Shown in pieces: positions 21,884-30,833 of a DNA stretch of 50,213 nucleotides. The notes under the pieces were generated by a model. That model ran no database searches. It worked only from the letters and a program-made list of their open reading frames with translations, and was not told where the DNA came from. The DNA lies in IMG/VR virus record IMGVR_UViG_3300023082_000258, positions 1 to 50,213 of that record. One strand, written 5' to 3'. The DNA is from a virus. Numbering within the stretch: the first letter of the stretch is position 1; the number at the start of each line of letters is the position of its first letter. The position numbers were made by a program, and so were the translations under genes.

Positions 21884-22255
21884 ATGAACGCACAGAACCC
21901 GGAAGACCTGACAGTCCCGCAGCTCAAGAGCGAGATCGAGAAGCGCAACAAGGACCGCGTCGACGAGGACAAGATCCCGTCCGACGGCAAGCAGGCAGAC
22001 CTCGTCGCCGCGCTCCAACTCGACGACGAGCAGAAGGCCGGCGTGTCGGGCCCCGACGCCACCGTTCCCGCCCAGTCGTCCGTGGACGCCGACGGTGAGC
22101 CGAAGGAGGTCGTCCAGGACCTCGTGACCCTCGTGCACGACGACCACGACGCCGTCGTGAAGGTGCTCAAGCCGTCGGCCGACTACACCAACTACGTCCG
22201 TGGGTACGGCTACCACGAGGCCGACGGCGGCACGAAGGCCGAGGCGTCCGAGTGA
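21884..22255 (+). CDS. SAP-like tail-region protein (123 aa)
   Basis: An N-terminal LTVPQLKSEIEKRNKD, followed by IPSDGKQADLVAALQ, resembles a SAP/HeH helix-extension-helix motif. The C-terminal half is acidic with a NYVRGYGYHEADGG end. SAP-like proteins are frequently encoded between tail tube and chaperone genes; role unknown. AGGAG (21871-21875) lies upstream of the ATG. Confidence 0.6.
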   Translation: MNAQNPEDLTVPQLKSEIEKRNKDRVDEDKIPSDGKQADLVAALQLDDEQKAGVSGPDATVPAQSSVDADGEPKEVVQDLVTLVHDDHDAVVKVLKPSADYTNYVRGYGYHEADGGTKAEASE

Positions 22256-22560
22256 GCAACGCACAGAAGAAGACCTCGGGCAGCTTCAGCCTCAAGAAGT
22301 ACAAGGACGACGCCGCCAAGGTCGCGAAGGAGGCCGGCCCGTTCGTCCTCGACGTCGACACGGACCGCCAGATCACGATCCCCCGCCCCGACGCCAACAC
22401 GATGCTCCTCATCGAGGAGTCGGTCGGATCGCGGGCCGTGATCAGCCTGATCTGTGGCGACGCGGCCGACGAGATCTTCGAGCTGTTCGGCCCAGAGGAC
22501 TTCACCGCGATCAACGCGTTCGGTGACGACCTCCAGGAACACTTCGGCATCGGGAAGTGA
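22252..22560 (+). CDS. Tail assembly chaperone, gpG-like
   Basis: This 102-residue protein begins SGSFSLKKYKDDAAKVAKEA, then FVLDVDTDRQITIPRPDANT and ends DDLQEHFGIGK, which matches the first tail assembly chaperone of many actinophages. It helps wrap the tape measure. No programmed frameshift is visible: both alternative frames meet stops soon after 22560 (22571 and 22590). A large hairpin follows directly. Confidence 0.7.
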   Translation: MSNAQKKTSGSFSLKKYKDDAAKVAKEAGPFVLDVDTDRQITIPRPDANTMLLIEESVGSRAVISLICGDAADEIFELFGPEDFTAINAFGDDLQEHFGIGK

Positions 22561-22566
22561 CTCACA

Positions 22567-22620
22567 CCCCTGAGCGGCCATGCGGCCGGTAGCGCGCTAC
22601 CGGGCATGGGCGCTCAGGGG
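22567..22620. promoter_or_regulatory. 54-base near-perfect hairpin between chaperone genes
   Basis: CCCCTGAGCG (22567-22576) pairs with CGCTCAGGGG (22611-22620). One G-G mismatch, a 6-bp stem CCATGC/GCATGG, a two-base bulge and a perfect inner palindrome CCGGTAGCGCGCTACCGG (22586-22603) follow. It begins six bases after the gpG-like stop, has no T-run and ends with AGGGG, which can serve as the Shine-Dalgarno of the next gene. It may control translation or mRNA stability. Confidence 0.65.
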
Positions 22621-22627
22621 TCCGTTC

Positions 22628-23329
22628 GTGCTTCACCACGCCGGCGGCAAGGTGAAGGTGCGGTGGCCATCCGCGGACACCCTGCTGGGCTACAACCCGG
22701 ATGCAAGTCGCGCGGCTCGGGCACAAGCTCTGGGCGGCCGCTCGACCGAAGAGCTGCTCGCGGTGGTCGGTGATCAGGACTTCGCGGTCCTCGACTTGAT
22801 CCTCAAGGATCTCGCCCAGTACTTCGGATGCACCAGAGCGCACCGTCTGCTGTCGCTACTCGACAGGTACGGCGACGTCATCGCACAGGACCTGGCCGCC
22901 CTGTACCAGCTCGACGTACTCGACGTGTTCCGCGGCGGCGTGGTCCCCGACGAGCTCATGCACAAGATCGACGGACTCCCGCGGTACTCGCGACTCTCGG
23001 AAGCCCTCGCGCAGGACGACGAGCTCGCGCGCCACAGCCAACCCGCCGACGACAGTGCCACCGCTGCCCCAGAAGTCCGGTTCACCGAGTGGACCCCAGA
23101 AGCCGAACGGCTCGCAGTCGTCGCCGACCGCCTCGGCGCAATCTTGTCGGCGATCGCCGCGATGGCCGGCACCAAGTACTCAGTGCCTCCCGAGCCGCGC
23201 CCCGTCGGCGCGCTTAGCCGTCTACGCGAATCCGAGGAAGACGACAGCTACCGCGACATCGTGGCCGCCGTCGAAGAAGCACAGGAACGCTGGGCGGCCG
23301 CCCAGACACAGACACCTGAGGAGGGCTGA
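22628..23329 (+). CDS. Second tail-chaperone-position protein
   Basis: The protein lies between the gpG-like gene and the tape measure, where the second chaperone product normally is. It is helical (STEELLAVVGDQDFAVLDLI, LAQYFGCTRAHRLLSLLDRY, VIAQDLAALYQLDVLDVFRG) with an acidic C-terminus. I chose GTG 22628 because AGGGG (22616-22620) lies seven bases upstream. ATG 22580 in the same frame gives 249 residues but falls inside the hairpin arm and lacks a Shine-Dalgarno. It is separately translated rather than frameshift-fused. Confidence 0.65.
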   Translation: MLHHAGGKVKVRWPSADTLLGYNPDASRAARAQALGGRSTEELLAVVGDQDFAVLDLILKDLAQYFGCTRAHRLLSLLDRYGDVIAQDLAALYQLDVLDVFRGGVVPDELMHKIDGLPRYSRLSEALAQDDELARHSQPADDSATAAPEVRFTEWTPEAERLAVVADRLGAILSAIAAMAGTKYSVPPEPRPVGALSRLRESEEDDSYRDIVAAVEEAQERWAAAQTQTPEEG

Positions 23330-26300
23330 TGGCTGTACGCGCAGGGCAGGCGTTCATCGTCATCGGCCCCTCGTTCCGTGGCTTCAAGACGAAGACCGAG
23401 ACCTGGGTCAAGACCAACATGAAGGCCGTCGACATTCAGGTGAACCCTGTGCTGTCGAAGAAGCCGATCGTGACGCGGCCGCAGAAGCCGGTGAAGGTCC
23501 CTGTCGACGTTGACCGGTCTCGGTTCGATCGCTCCATCGCGGCCATCGAGTCCAGGCTCGATCGACTCACCCGTGGTCGGTTCCTGATCAACGTAGGCAT
23601 CGCTCTGTCCCCGATCGCTGCGCCTGCCCTGGCGGCAGCCGTGGGTGGTGGGATCGCGGGTGGTGGGATCGCTGCGGCCGGTCTCGCCGGCATCGTCGGC
23701 ATGGCGACAGTCGGCGCCGCATCCCTGAAGCGCGTCACCGCCGCACAGGAGCAGGTCACCACAGCCACAGCCGCCAGCACGGCGGCCGTGAAAACCCTCC
23801 AGGGCGCCCGGCAGTCTCTCGCATCGGCTGAGCGTTCGGCCGCCGCTACCCGCATAGCTGCCGCACGGTCCGTAGCGAACGCCGAGCGGGGTGTCGCCGA
23901 CGCACAGGCGAAGCTCGCCGACTCCCAGCTGAACGTGCGCAGGGGTCTCCGCGACCTTCACGAAGCTCGCCGGCAGGCTGTCCTCGACCTGCAGGACCTT
24001 CAGGACAAGACCGCGGACAACGCCCTGTCGCAGGAGTCGGCCGAGATCGGTCTGCTCGAGGCGCAGCAGGAGCTCGCGCGCGTCCAGGGAGACGCCAAGG
24101 CCACCGACCTCGACCGGCGGAAGGCTGCACTCGGCCTCGCCGAAGCGCAGGACCGCCTGAACGACGCGAACAAGACGGCCGCGAAGGACGCCGCCGATCT
24201 CGCGAAGGCCCAGAAAGACACCTTCCAGGACAGTAACCCCGACGTCATCGCCGCCCGCAAGGCGCTCGAGGACGCCGAGAAGGACCGCGACGCCGCCCAG
24301 CAAGGTGTCCGCGACGCCCGGCGCCAACTGTCCGAGGCGCGGGCCGACGCGTCCCGCCAGATCGCGGACTCCAACGCTGCTGTGGCAGCTGCCGGTGCCG
24401 AGGTCGCAGCCGCTCAGGCGACCGCCGCCGACGCGCAGGCCGCCCAGGCGAAGGCACTCGCCGCGATGTCACCGGCGCAGAAGGCCGCCGCGGCTGGCAT
24501 GGACCGGCTCAAGTCCACCTGGAGCGCCTTCCAGGACGTCACAGACCCGTTCGTCCTCCCGGCGCTGGTGGCGGGCATGGACGCTCTGGGTAAGGGCCTC
24601 TCTCCGCTCGCTGCGTTCATGGAGCCGGTGTCAGCGGCGGCCGGCCGCATGTTCTCCGCCTTCGGTGACGCGCTCGGCTCCAAGGGCTTTTTGGCCTGGT
24701 CGACGAGCTTCGGCGAGTTCTCTGCCTCGATCGCCGGGGACGCGACACAGGGCATCCTGAACCTTGCCCGCGGCTTCGGGTCGCTCATGACGGCGTTCAT
24801 GCCCCTGTCGAAGGACATGTCCGGCGGGCTGGTCACTCTGACTGCCCGGTTCGCCGAGTGGACTGCGGGTCTTCAGGGGTCGTCGGGGTTCAACGGTTTC
24901 GTCGACTACGTTCGCGAGAACGGTCCCCTGCTGATCTCGACCCTCGGCGAAGTCGGGCTGGCCATCATCGCGATCGGCAAGGCTGCCGCGCCGCTCGGAC
25001 ACCAGCTGCTCGAGATCATCACCAGCGTCTCGCGGTTCATCGTCGTATTCGCCGCCGCACACCCGCAGATCACCGCCGGAGTGGTCGGGTTCGTGGCCCT
25101 CTCGTCTGGTGTTTCTGCCGCGGCTGGCCCACTGTCGAAGATGATCCCCCTGGTCAAGACGGCCGGCGGTGGCGTTCTGGGCCTGGCAAAGGCGACGGGC
25201 ACCGCGTTCACGTTTGGCAAGGACTTCGCCGGTGGCCTGATCAACCAGCGCAACGCCCTCAAGACCGGCGCATCGTGGGCCACAACGTTCGGCTCCGCGA
25301 CGCGTCAGGGCGCCACCAACACAGTCCTCGCCGCACGCGCCACTGGTTCGTTCGTGATCCAGCAGGGCGCCCTCGGCCTGGCTTACGCTCGCAACCTCAT
25401 CGCGAGCGCACTGATCACCGCGGGCATGATCGCCCAGCGTGTCGCCACCGTGGCGGTCACGGCCGCCACGCGAGCTTGGGCGGCCGGTCAGTGGCTTCTC
25501 AACGCCGCCCTGACCGCCAACCCCATCGGACTCGTCATCGTCGGCCTCGTCGCGTTCGGTGCACTCGTGGTCACGCTGTACAAGAAGGTCGGCTGGTTCC
25601 GCGCGGGCGTCGACGCCATGTGGTCCGGACTCCAGACTGGCTTCTTCTGGGTGCGCGACAACTGGAAGCTTTTGGCCGTCCTGCTGACCGGTCCGATCGG
25701 TGGAGCGGTCGTGCTGATCACGAACAACTTCGACAAGATCAAGACCGGTCTGACCAAGGTGAAGGACGCCTTCACCACTGCCAAGGATGGCATCTCATCG
25801 GTCTGGTCGGCCGTGTCTGACGCGGTGACGAACCCCTTGGACACCATCAAGAAGGCCCTCAACGTCTTCTTCAAGGGCATCGACAAGATCGCCGAGTTCT
25901 TCGGTCTGAACTTCGACTTCCGCTTCGAGGTCGGCGACGATGAGAAGAAGCCGAAGAAGGTGCCGTCCGGCGACGATCATCGCAAGCCGAGCGTGAAAGC
26001 CGCCACTGGCGGCGTGCTTCCCGGCTGGTCGCCCGGCCGCGACATCCACACGTTCATGTCGCCAACCGGCGGCAAGCTGGAGCTCTCCGGCGGCGAAGCG
26101 GTCATGCGGCCCGAGTGGACCGCCGCCGTCGGTGGACCCAAGGCCGTCAGCGCCATGAACAAGGCCGCCATCCGCGGAGGTCAGGCGTTCGCCGACGGCG
26201 GCGTGTTCTGGCCGACGAAGAACAAGCACTGGACTACCTATAGCGGACACGACGGCCTCGACTTCAACGGAGCCGGCAACGGACTCGGCGCCCCGTACTT

Positions 26301-27063
26301 CGCGGCCAAGTCCGGCACCATCGCGTACACCGGCACCGCTCGTGGGTACGGCAACGCGGTCTTCCTCGCGACCGACGGCGGCCCGACCCTCACCTACGGT
26401 CACTCGTCTCGCGTGGACGTGCGACAGGGTCAGCGCGTTACCGCCGGCAAACAGATGGGCCTTATCGGCTACAGCGGCAACGTGCGTCCCGCCGGGCCGC
26501 GCGGCTCACACCTGCACTTCGGCCTCGTCGGCGAGGGGCCCGACGAAGGAGCCGCGGCTCTCGCGTTTCTCGGAGGCGCGGCCATGCCGTCCGGTGGCGG
26601 AGGAGGCGGAGGAGGGTTCGATCCCATCGGCGCGGTCAAGAAGGCCGTCCTGGAGGCCAAGGAACTTTCTGAGTCCATCAGCGCGGGCCCATTCGGCAAC
26701 ATGCTGAAGAAGGCCCCCGGCACGGTCGGTGGCCTGGCAGTGGACTGGGCAAAGAAGAAGCTCAACCCACTCGACGACATCAAGGACGGCCTCGACAAGG
26801 TCTTCGACAACGGAGGCATCGCCTCCACGCGCGGGCTTCTGGTCAAGGACACCATCCGTCCAGAGCGTGTCTTGTCGCCGTCTCAGACCGCCGCACTGGA
26901 GGACGGGTTCCGGAACCTCCGTCCCGGCGAGGGTGGCGTGCAGGAGCTCACCGGTCAGGTCGAGATCCTCAACGTCGCGGAGATCGTGTCGGGCGTCGCG
27001 ACGAAGGCTGTCGGGGACGCGAACTTCCAAACCCGCCGAGGACTGAGGACACCGAGACGATGA
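23329..27063 (+). CDS. Tape measure protein with M23 peptidase domain
   Basis: At 1244 residues this is the longest gene. Residues 90-380 form alanine-rich coiled coil, followed by hydrophobic helices (about 520-800) typical of tape measures. Residues about 960-1070 are a lysostaphin-like M23 metallopeptidase: H974 and D978 in SGHDGLDFNG, then H1061 and H1063 in SHLHFGLVGEG, which complete the zinc ligands. A glycine run (PSGGGGGGGGF) follows. It sets tail length and probably locally opens peptidoglycan during DNA entry. It starts with an ATG overlapping the previous stop. Confidence 0.92.
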   Translation: MAVRAGQAFIVIGPSFRGFKTKTETWVKTNMKAVDIQVNPVLSKKPIVTRPQKPVKVPVDVDRSRFDRSIAAIESRLDRLTRGRFLINVGIALSPIAAPALAAAVGGGIAGGGIAAAGLAGIVGMATVGAASLKRVTAAQEQVTTATAASTAAVKTLQGARQSLASAERSAAATRIAAARSVANAERGVADAQAKLADSQLNVRRGLRDLHEARRQAVLDLQDLQDKTADNALSQESAEIGLLEAQQELARVQGDAKATDLDRRKAALGLAEAQDRLNDANKTAAKDAADLAKAQKDTFQDSNPDVIAARKALEDAEKDRDAAQQGVRDARRQLSEARADASRQIADSNAAVAAAGAEVAAAQATAADAQAAQAKALAAMSPAQKAAAAGMDRLKSTWSAFQDVTDPFVLPALVAGMDALGKGLSPLAAFMEPVSAAAGRMFSAFGDALGSKGFLAWSTSFGEFSASIAGDATQGILNLARGFGSLMTAFMPLSKDMSGGLVTLTARFAEWTAGLQGSSGFNGFVDYVRENGPLLISTLGEVGLAIIAIGKAAAPLGHQLLEIITSVSRFIVVFAAAHPQITAGVVGFVALSSGVSAAAGPLSKMIPLVKTAGGGVLGLAKATGTAFTFGKDFAGGLINQRNALKTGASWATTFGSATRQGATNTVLAARATGSFVIQQGALGLAYARNLIASALITAGMIAQRVATVAVTAATRAWAAGQWLLNAALTANPIGLVIVGLVAFGALVVTLYKKVGWFRAGVDAMWSGLQTGFFWVRDNWKLLAVLLTGPIGGAVVLITNNFDKIKTGLTKVKDAFTTAKDGISSVWSAVSDAVTNPLDTIKKALNVFFKGIDKIAEFFGLNFDFRFEVGDDEKKPKKVPSGDDHRKPSVKAATGGVLPGWSPGRDIHTFMSPTGGKLELSGGEAVMRPEWTAAVGGPKAVSAMNKAAIRGGQAFADGGVFWPTKNKHWTTYSGHDGLDFNGAGNGLGAPYFAAKSGTIAYTGTARGYGNAVFLATDGGPTLTYGHSSRVDVRQGQRVTAGKQMGLIGYSGNVRPAGPRGSHLHFGLVGEGPDEGAAALAFLGGAAMPSGGGGGGGGFDPIGAVKKAVLEAKELSESISAGPFGNMLKKAPGTVGGLAVDWAKKKLNPLDDIKDGLDKVFDNGGIASTRGLLVKDTIRPERVLSPSQTAALEDGFRNLRPGEGGVQELTGQVEILNVAEIVSGVATKAVGDANFQTRRGLRTPRR

Positions 27064-29006
27064 CTTTCACGGTCACGCCAGAACCCGATCACCTGCCGCC
27101 GCGGGTCAGGATCGATGTGGGCACGGACGACCCGGACAAGCCGTTCGAATCGCTGATGGTGTACCGCGACGGTCATCTGCTCCGTGAGCAGCCGGTCCCG
27201 GGCGGCCCGCAGGCGGTGGCGTTCGACTATGAGGCCCCATTCGGCGTCCCTGTCACCTACACGGTGGAGGGCGGAATGCTCCTGCCCTCAGAGCCCGATT
27301 GGACCGAGAACTGGGCAGATCTCGCTGACTGGGAAGGTCAGACCGAGGCATTCACCGTGGCCGACGGGAAGGCGTCGTCCATCTTGACCGGTGCGGCCAT
27401 CACTCGTGCAGCTGCCGGCACGATCGAGCGCGTTGAGGTGACGGACCCGTCCTATGTGCGACTGGAGCTCCTAGGCGTGTCCGGGGCCGTCGTCGCATCT
27501 GTGCAGGTCGGCGTGAACACTGTGGCATCGGGAATGAGCGCGGCGACGGTCCCTGGGAGCGGGTCGTTCAGCCTCATCCTGACGAACGGGACCATGCTCG
27601 TAGTTGGACCTGGTGCGTCCGCAGCTGTCACGTATGACGGCGACCCTGTGACAGTCCGGGTCGTGGGTCTCGGAGTCAGCTATCCCGAGGCTCCGTCGAT
27701 CCCGATCCCAGCCATTGCGGCAGGCATCGCCACAGACAGCGCGGGGAACGTCTACGTCTCTGACGTTGCGGAGGGGCGTGTTCGAAAGTTGAGCCCCGCC
27801 GGGACGCTGCTGATGTCGATCACCACGCCACAGCCATCCAAGGTGTTCGTCGGTGTCGCGGACAAGATCTACGTCACGAGCGTCGGCGATCGGGGCTTCC
27901 GGCGTTTTGCTGCCGATGGTTCTCCCGAGCTCACACGCAGCCTCGGCTACACCCCTCAGGGCATCACCGCGGACTCGTCCGGCCGGATCTTCGTCACTGA
28001 TGGGCAGCATTCGATCCTGGAGTACGGCCCGGGGGGCGGTGCGGCAGGCGAGTTCGCGGCCGCACCAGTTGTCCGTGACCTCGGTGTCGACGCTGCGGGC
28101 AACGTGTACGTCGTCTCGAACGGTGCGCAGATCCGCAAGTTCAACCCCTCGGGAACCCTGACCCAGACGTTCGCTGTGGCCGGCGCTCAAAGCATTGACG
28201 TGGCAGCCGACGGCACCATGTACGTGGCATGTGGGGACGGAACGGTTCGCAGGATCGACCCCGCAGGGTTTGCCGAGGCCACGATCGCTACCGGTCAGAT
28301 CGCTGGTGTTGCTACTGACTCTGACGGTGACGTGTACGTCGCGAACGCGACAGCAGCGACCGTTAAGAAGTTCATCGCGACCACGCCGTCGGTCGGATCT
28401 ATCACCGAGACCCCCACCTCCAGCCCCGAACCGTTCTTTGGGTCGTTGACAGACTCGCTCGACGTCACCGAGGCGTGGCTGATCCACCCCACTTTCAACA
28501 CGCTCTCGTGCTCGATCGACGCCGGCCAGCACAACTTCCGCGACGTTGGAATCAACGTCGCCAGAGCCACCAAGAGCGCACTGACCCGTGCCAGCAAGGC
28601 GGCACGTCACGACCCGCAGGACGCAGAGTTCGCTGTCGTCTTTACCAGCGGTGCACGCTCGCCGGGCGAGTGGGAGATGCTCCTTCACGCCCGAACACTC
28701 CCGGACCGGGACACTGTCACCGCTCTCTGCCGTGACCAGTCGCCACTGCTGCTGCGCAGCCCAGCTGGATGGGTGTGGGACCTGCCCGACGGGTGGTACT
28801 CCGTCGGCGACCTGGGGGAAACACGCCCGCGCGAGGGCCTGCACCACGCCGACCGCCAGATCAGCCTCCCGTTGACGCCCGTCCCCGAACCAACTGCGCG
28901 GCTCGCGGCGTCTTGGACGTTCGCGCAGGACCTGATGCGCAACCCCACGTTCGCCGACTCTCTGGCCGAGTTCCCCACCTTCCTCGAAAGGCTGGTCGGT
29001 CCCTGA
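27060..29006 (+). CDS. Distal tail protein with NHL-repeat propeller insert
   Basis: The 648-residue protein follows the tape measure, where Dit-like proteins lie. Its N- and C-terminal parts (1-215 and 440-648; PPRVRIDVGTDDP, PSEPDWTENWADLADWEG, DSLDVTEAWLIHPTFNTLSC) look like the actinophage distal tail/minor tail family. Residues about 220-437 contain six NHL-type units such as GIATDSAGNVYVSD, GITADSSGRIFVTD, LGVDAAGNVYVV and GVATDSDGDVYVAN, which should form a beta-propeller. This insert may bind a surface ligand. Its DNA has visibly more T-ending codons than its neighbours, a possible sign of acquisition. Confidence 0.78.
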   Translation: MTFTVTPEPDHLPPRVRIDVGTDDPDKPFESLMVYRDGHLLREQPVPGGPQAVAFDYEAPFGVPVTYTVEGGMLLPSEPDWTENWADLADWEGQTEAFTVADGKASSILTGAAITRAAAGTIERVEVTDPSYVRLELLGVSGAVVASVQVGVNTVASGMSAATVPGSGSFSLILTNGTMLVVGPGASAAVTYDGDPVTVRVVGLGVSYPEAPSIPIPAIAAGIATDSAGNVYVSDVAEGRVRKLSPAGTLLMSITTPQPSKVFVGVADKIYVTSVGDRGFRRFAADGSPELTRSLGYTPQGITADSSGRIFVTDGQHSILEYGPGGGAAGEFAAAPVVRDLGVDAAGNVYVVSNGAQIRKFNPSGTLTQTFAVAGAQSIDVAADGTMYVACGDGTVRRIDPAGFAEATIATGQIAGVATDSDGDVYVANATAATVKKFIATTPSVGSITETPTSSPEPFFGSLTDSLDVTEAWLIHPTFNTLSCSIDAGQHNFRDVGINVARATKSALTRASKAARHDPQDAEFAVVFTSGARSPGEWEMLLHARTLPDRDTVTALCRDQSPLLLRSPAGWVWDLPDGWYSVGDLGETRPREGLHHADRQISLPLTPVPEPTARLAASWTFAQDLMRNPTFADSLAEFPTFLERLVGP

Positions 29007-30112
29007 TGCAAACGCACAGTCCACGGTTCGCTGCAACCGCGCAGGCTGGAGGGAAGCGACTCGCCAGCGTGACCTGCACCCCACCGGGCGGCGACACCGT
29101 AAGCCTGCACTGGAATAGCGCGAGTGTGTCCTGCGATCTGACGTCAGCCTCCCGGTACTCCGCTCCACTGCGCCTGACACCGTCTGACAAGTTCGACGTG
29201 TTCGAGCTGGTCACCACGCCGGGTGCAAGGTTCGCGATCGACGCTGGTTTCAACTACGGCGGCGGGGTCACGGAACTGCTGCCGATGGGACGGTACGAGC
29301 TCGCCCGCGACAGCGCGGGCCTGTTCGGCACAGACATCGCCGTGGACCTTGTTGACGACTGGGCCAAGCTGGAACGAGACGAGTATGACGGCCCGTTCAC
29401 CCCGGCCGCAGGGCTCCGCGCCGACATCATCGCCGCCGCTGTGTTGGAGACGCTTCCCGGCACGCAGATCAAGGTCTACGCGACGGGCGGCACGTACACG
29501 CCCACGGACCTGTCCTGGGAGTCCCGGACCACCCTCATCAACGACTTGGCCACAGATGGCGGTCTCGACTGCTACTTCGACGGTGCCGGAGCATTCGTGA
29601 TCCGCCTCGAGCCCACGATCAACCTGAGGGCACCCGTCTGGACATTCAGGTCCGGAACGGCGTCCAACATCACCGAGGGTGAACGAGAGTTCCCGTTCGA
29701 TCGCCTTTACAACAGGGTCATCGTCCTGCCGATGGACGAGACCCAGGAATGGGCGGCTCAGGTCGTTGAGCTCACCGACACGGACCATCCGCTGCACAAG
29801 TCCAAGTACGGACGGTCGACGTACAAGCACCGATCCCCGAGCATCGGTTCCGCAGCCGAAGCACTCTCGACTGCTATGACTCTCCTGCGACGCGTCCAAG
29901 GGCGACCCGAGACGGTGTCCATCTCCTCGTTCGGGATGCTGGCGCTCGAGTCCGGCGACACCGTCAGCATCGCCACTGATGACCGGCCCTACGGCAGAGG
30001 CATCGCTGCAGTGCATCTCCTCGACGGAGTGTCGTTCGACCTTGACACGTTCGGTCTGACCGCGGCCACCAGATCTTCCGACGCCACGGCGATCGACGAG
30101 GAGGCCGCATGA
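29006..30112 (+). CDS. Minor tail protein (DUF5047-like)
   Basis: This 368-residue protein starts FAATAQAGGKRLASVT and shows LRLTPSDKFDVFELVTTPGA, LPMGRYELARDSAGLFGTDI and IKVYATGGTYTPTDLSWESR, patterns of the DUF5047/tail-hub-like proteins that follow distal tail proteins in actinophages. It probably belongs to the baseplate. The ATG overlaps the previous stop by one base and the next gene by four bases. Confidence 0.65.
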   Translation: MQTHSPRFAATAQAGGKRLASVTCTPPGGDTVSLHWNSASVSCDLTSASRYSAPLRLTPSDKFDVFELVTTPGARFAIDAGFNYGGGVTELLPMGRYELARDSAGLFGTDIAVDLVDDWAKLERDEYDGPFTPAAGLRADIIAAAVLETLPGTQIKVYATGGTYTPTDLSWESRTTLINDLATDGGLDCYFDGAGAFVIRLEPTINLRAPVWTFRSGTASNITEGEREFPFDRLYNRVIVLPMDETQEWAAQVVELTDTDHPLHKSKYGRSTYKHRSPSIGSAAEALSTAMTLLRRVQGRPETVSISSFGMLALESGDTVSIATDDRPYGRGIAAVHLLDGVSFDLDTFGLTAATRSSDATAIDEEAA

Positions 30113-30333
30113 GCGACCAGCTCGCCGGCGAGATCCTCGACCTGATCCCCGACAACGGTGCGCGACTTGTGCCGGTCACATGCGTCGCGACCTCCCCGTT
30201 CCAAGTGTCTATCGCCGGCCTCCCCGACTGGACCCCCGCCAGACGCGTGGCAGGCCAGGACTTCGCACTAGGCGACAAAGGCATGGCCCTCTGGGCTCCG
30301 CCGCTGGCCCCGATCTGCTTCAGAACGATCTAG
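30109..30333 (+). CDS. Small tail-tip protein (74 aa)
   Basis: A beta-rich small protein (ARLVPVTCVATSPFQVSIAG, ALGDKGMALWAPPLAPICFR) in the tail tip region. Genes of this size and pattern sit between hub and tail-fibre genes in many phages, but the function is unknown. Coupled to the previous gene by ATGA. Confidence 0.55.
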   Translation: MSDQLAGEILDLIPDNGARLVPVTCVATSPFQVSIAGLPDWTPARRVAGQDFALGDKGMALWAPPLAPICFRTI

Positions 30334-30341
30334 GAGAGACC

Positions 30342-30773
30342 ATGCCCACCACTTCCCGCCTCGACCTGCGGTTCCCAGTCATCGGTGCCGAGAACAACCC
30401 GCCTCGGTTCCTCCAGGAGCTCGCCGAGGACGTCGAAGATCGGGTCCTGGAGACCGCGATCGTCGAGTTCGGCTCTGGCCGGGTATGGGGCACAGCCTTC
30501 AACCCTGAGCTGCACCGCGCGAAAGTCTTCATCGACACCGTCGTAGGCGAACCTTCCGCTGGCGGCGACATCACACTGATCGCCAACCTGCCATCGCATT
30601 TCGCCGGTCTGGGGGCTGCTGTGGTGTCGTTCGGAGACATCACCACCGGTCGTGAAGTAATCCCTTGGATCTACTCCAACGACATCCTCGTCGCGCGCGT
30701 CATGAACAGCAGCGGCGCTGGCATCACCTCGGGCGGGCAGCGCCTGAACCTCGTCGCCTACGGATGGGTCTGA
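30342..30773 (+). CDS. Minor tail protein (143 aa)
   Basis: The protein begins RLDLRFPVIGAENNPPRFLQ and contains VEDRVLETAIVEFGSGRVWG and FGDITTGREVIPWIYSN. This is a common pattern in short tail proteins encoded just before fibres. GGAGAG lies upstream of the ATG. A structural role in the tail tip is inferred from position. Confidence 0.6.
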   Translation: MPTTSRLDLRFPVIGAENNPPRFLQELAEDVEDRVLETAIVEFGSGRVWGTAFNPELHRAKVFIDTVVGEPSAGGDITLIANLPSHFAGLGAAVVSFGDITTGREVIPWIYSNDILVARVMNSSGAGITSGGQRLNLVAYGWV

Positions 30774-30833
30774 CCACATGACAATCAGCCACGCCCCGAT
30801 CAGCTGGCCCTACAAGACGACGGAGAACATCTG

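Noticed and set aside
22500-22630. Programmed frameshift between the tail chaperone genes
   Set aside because: The +1 frame stops at 22571 and the -1 frame stops at 22590. There is no slippery heptamer in phase.
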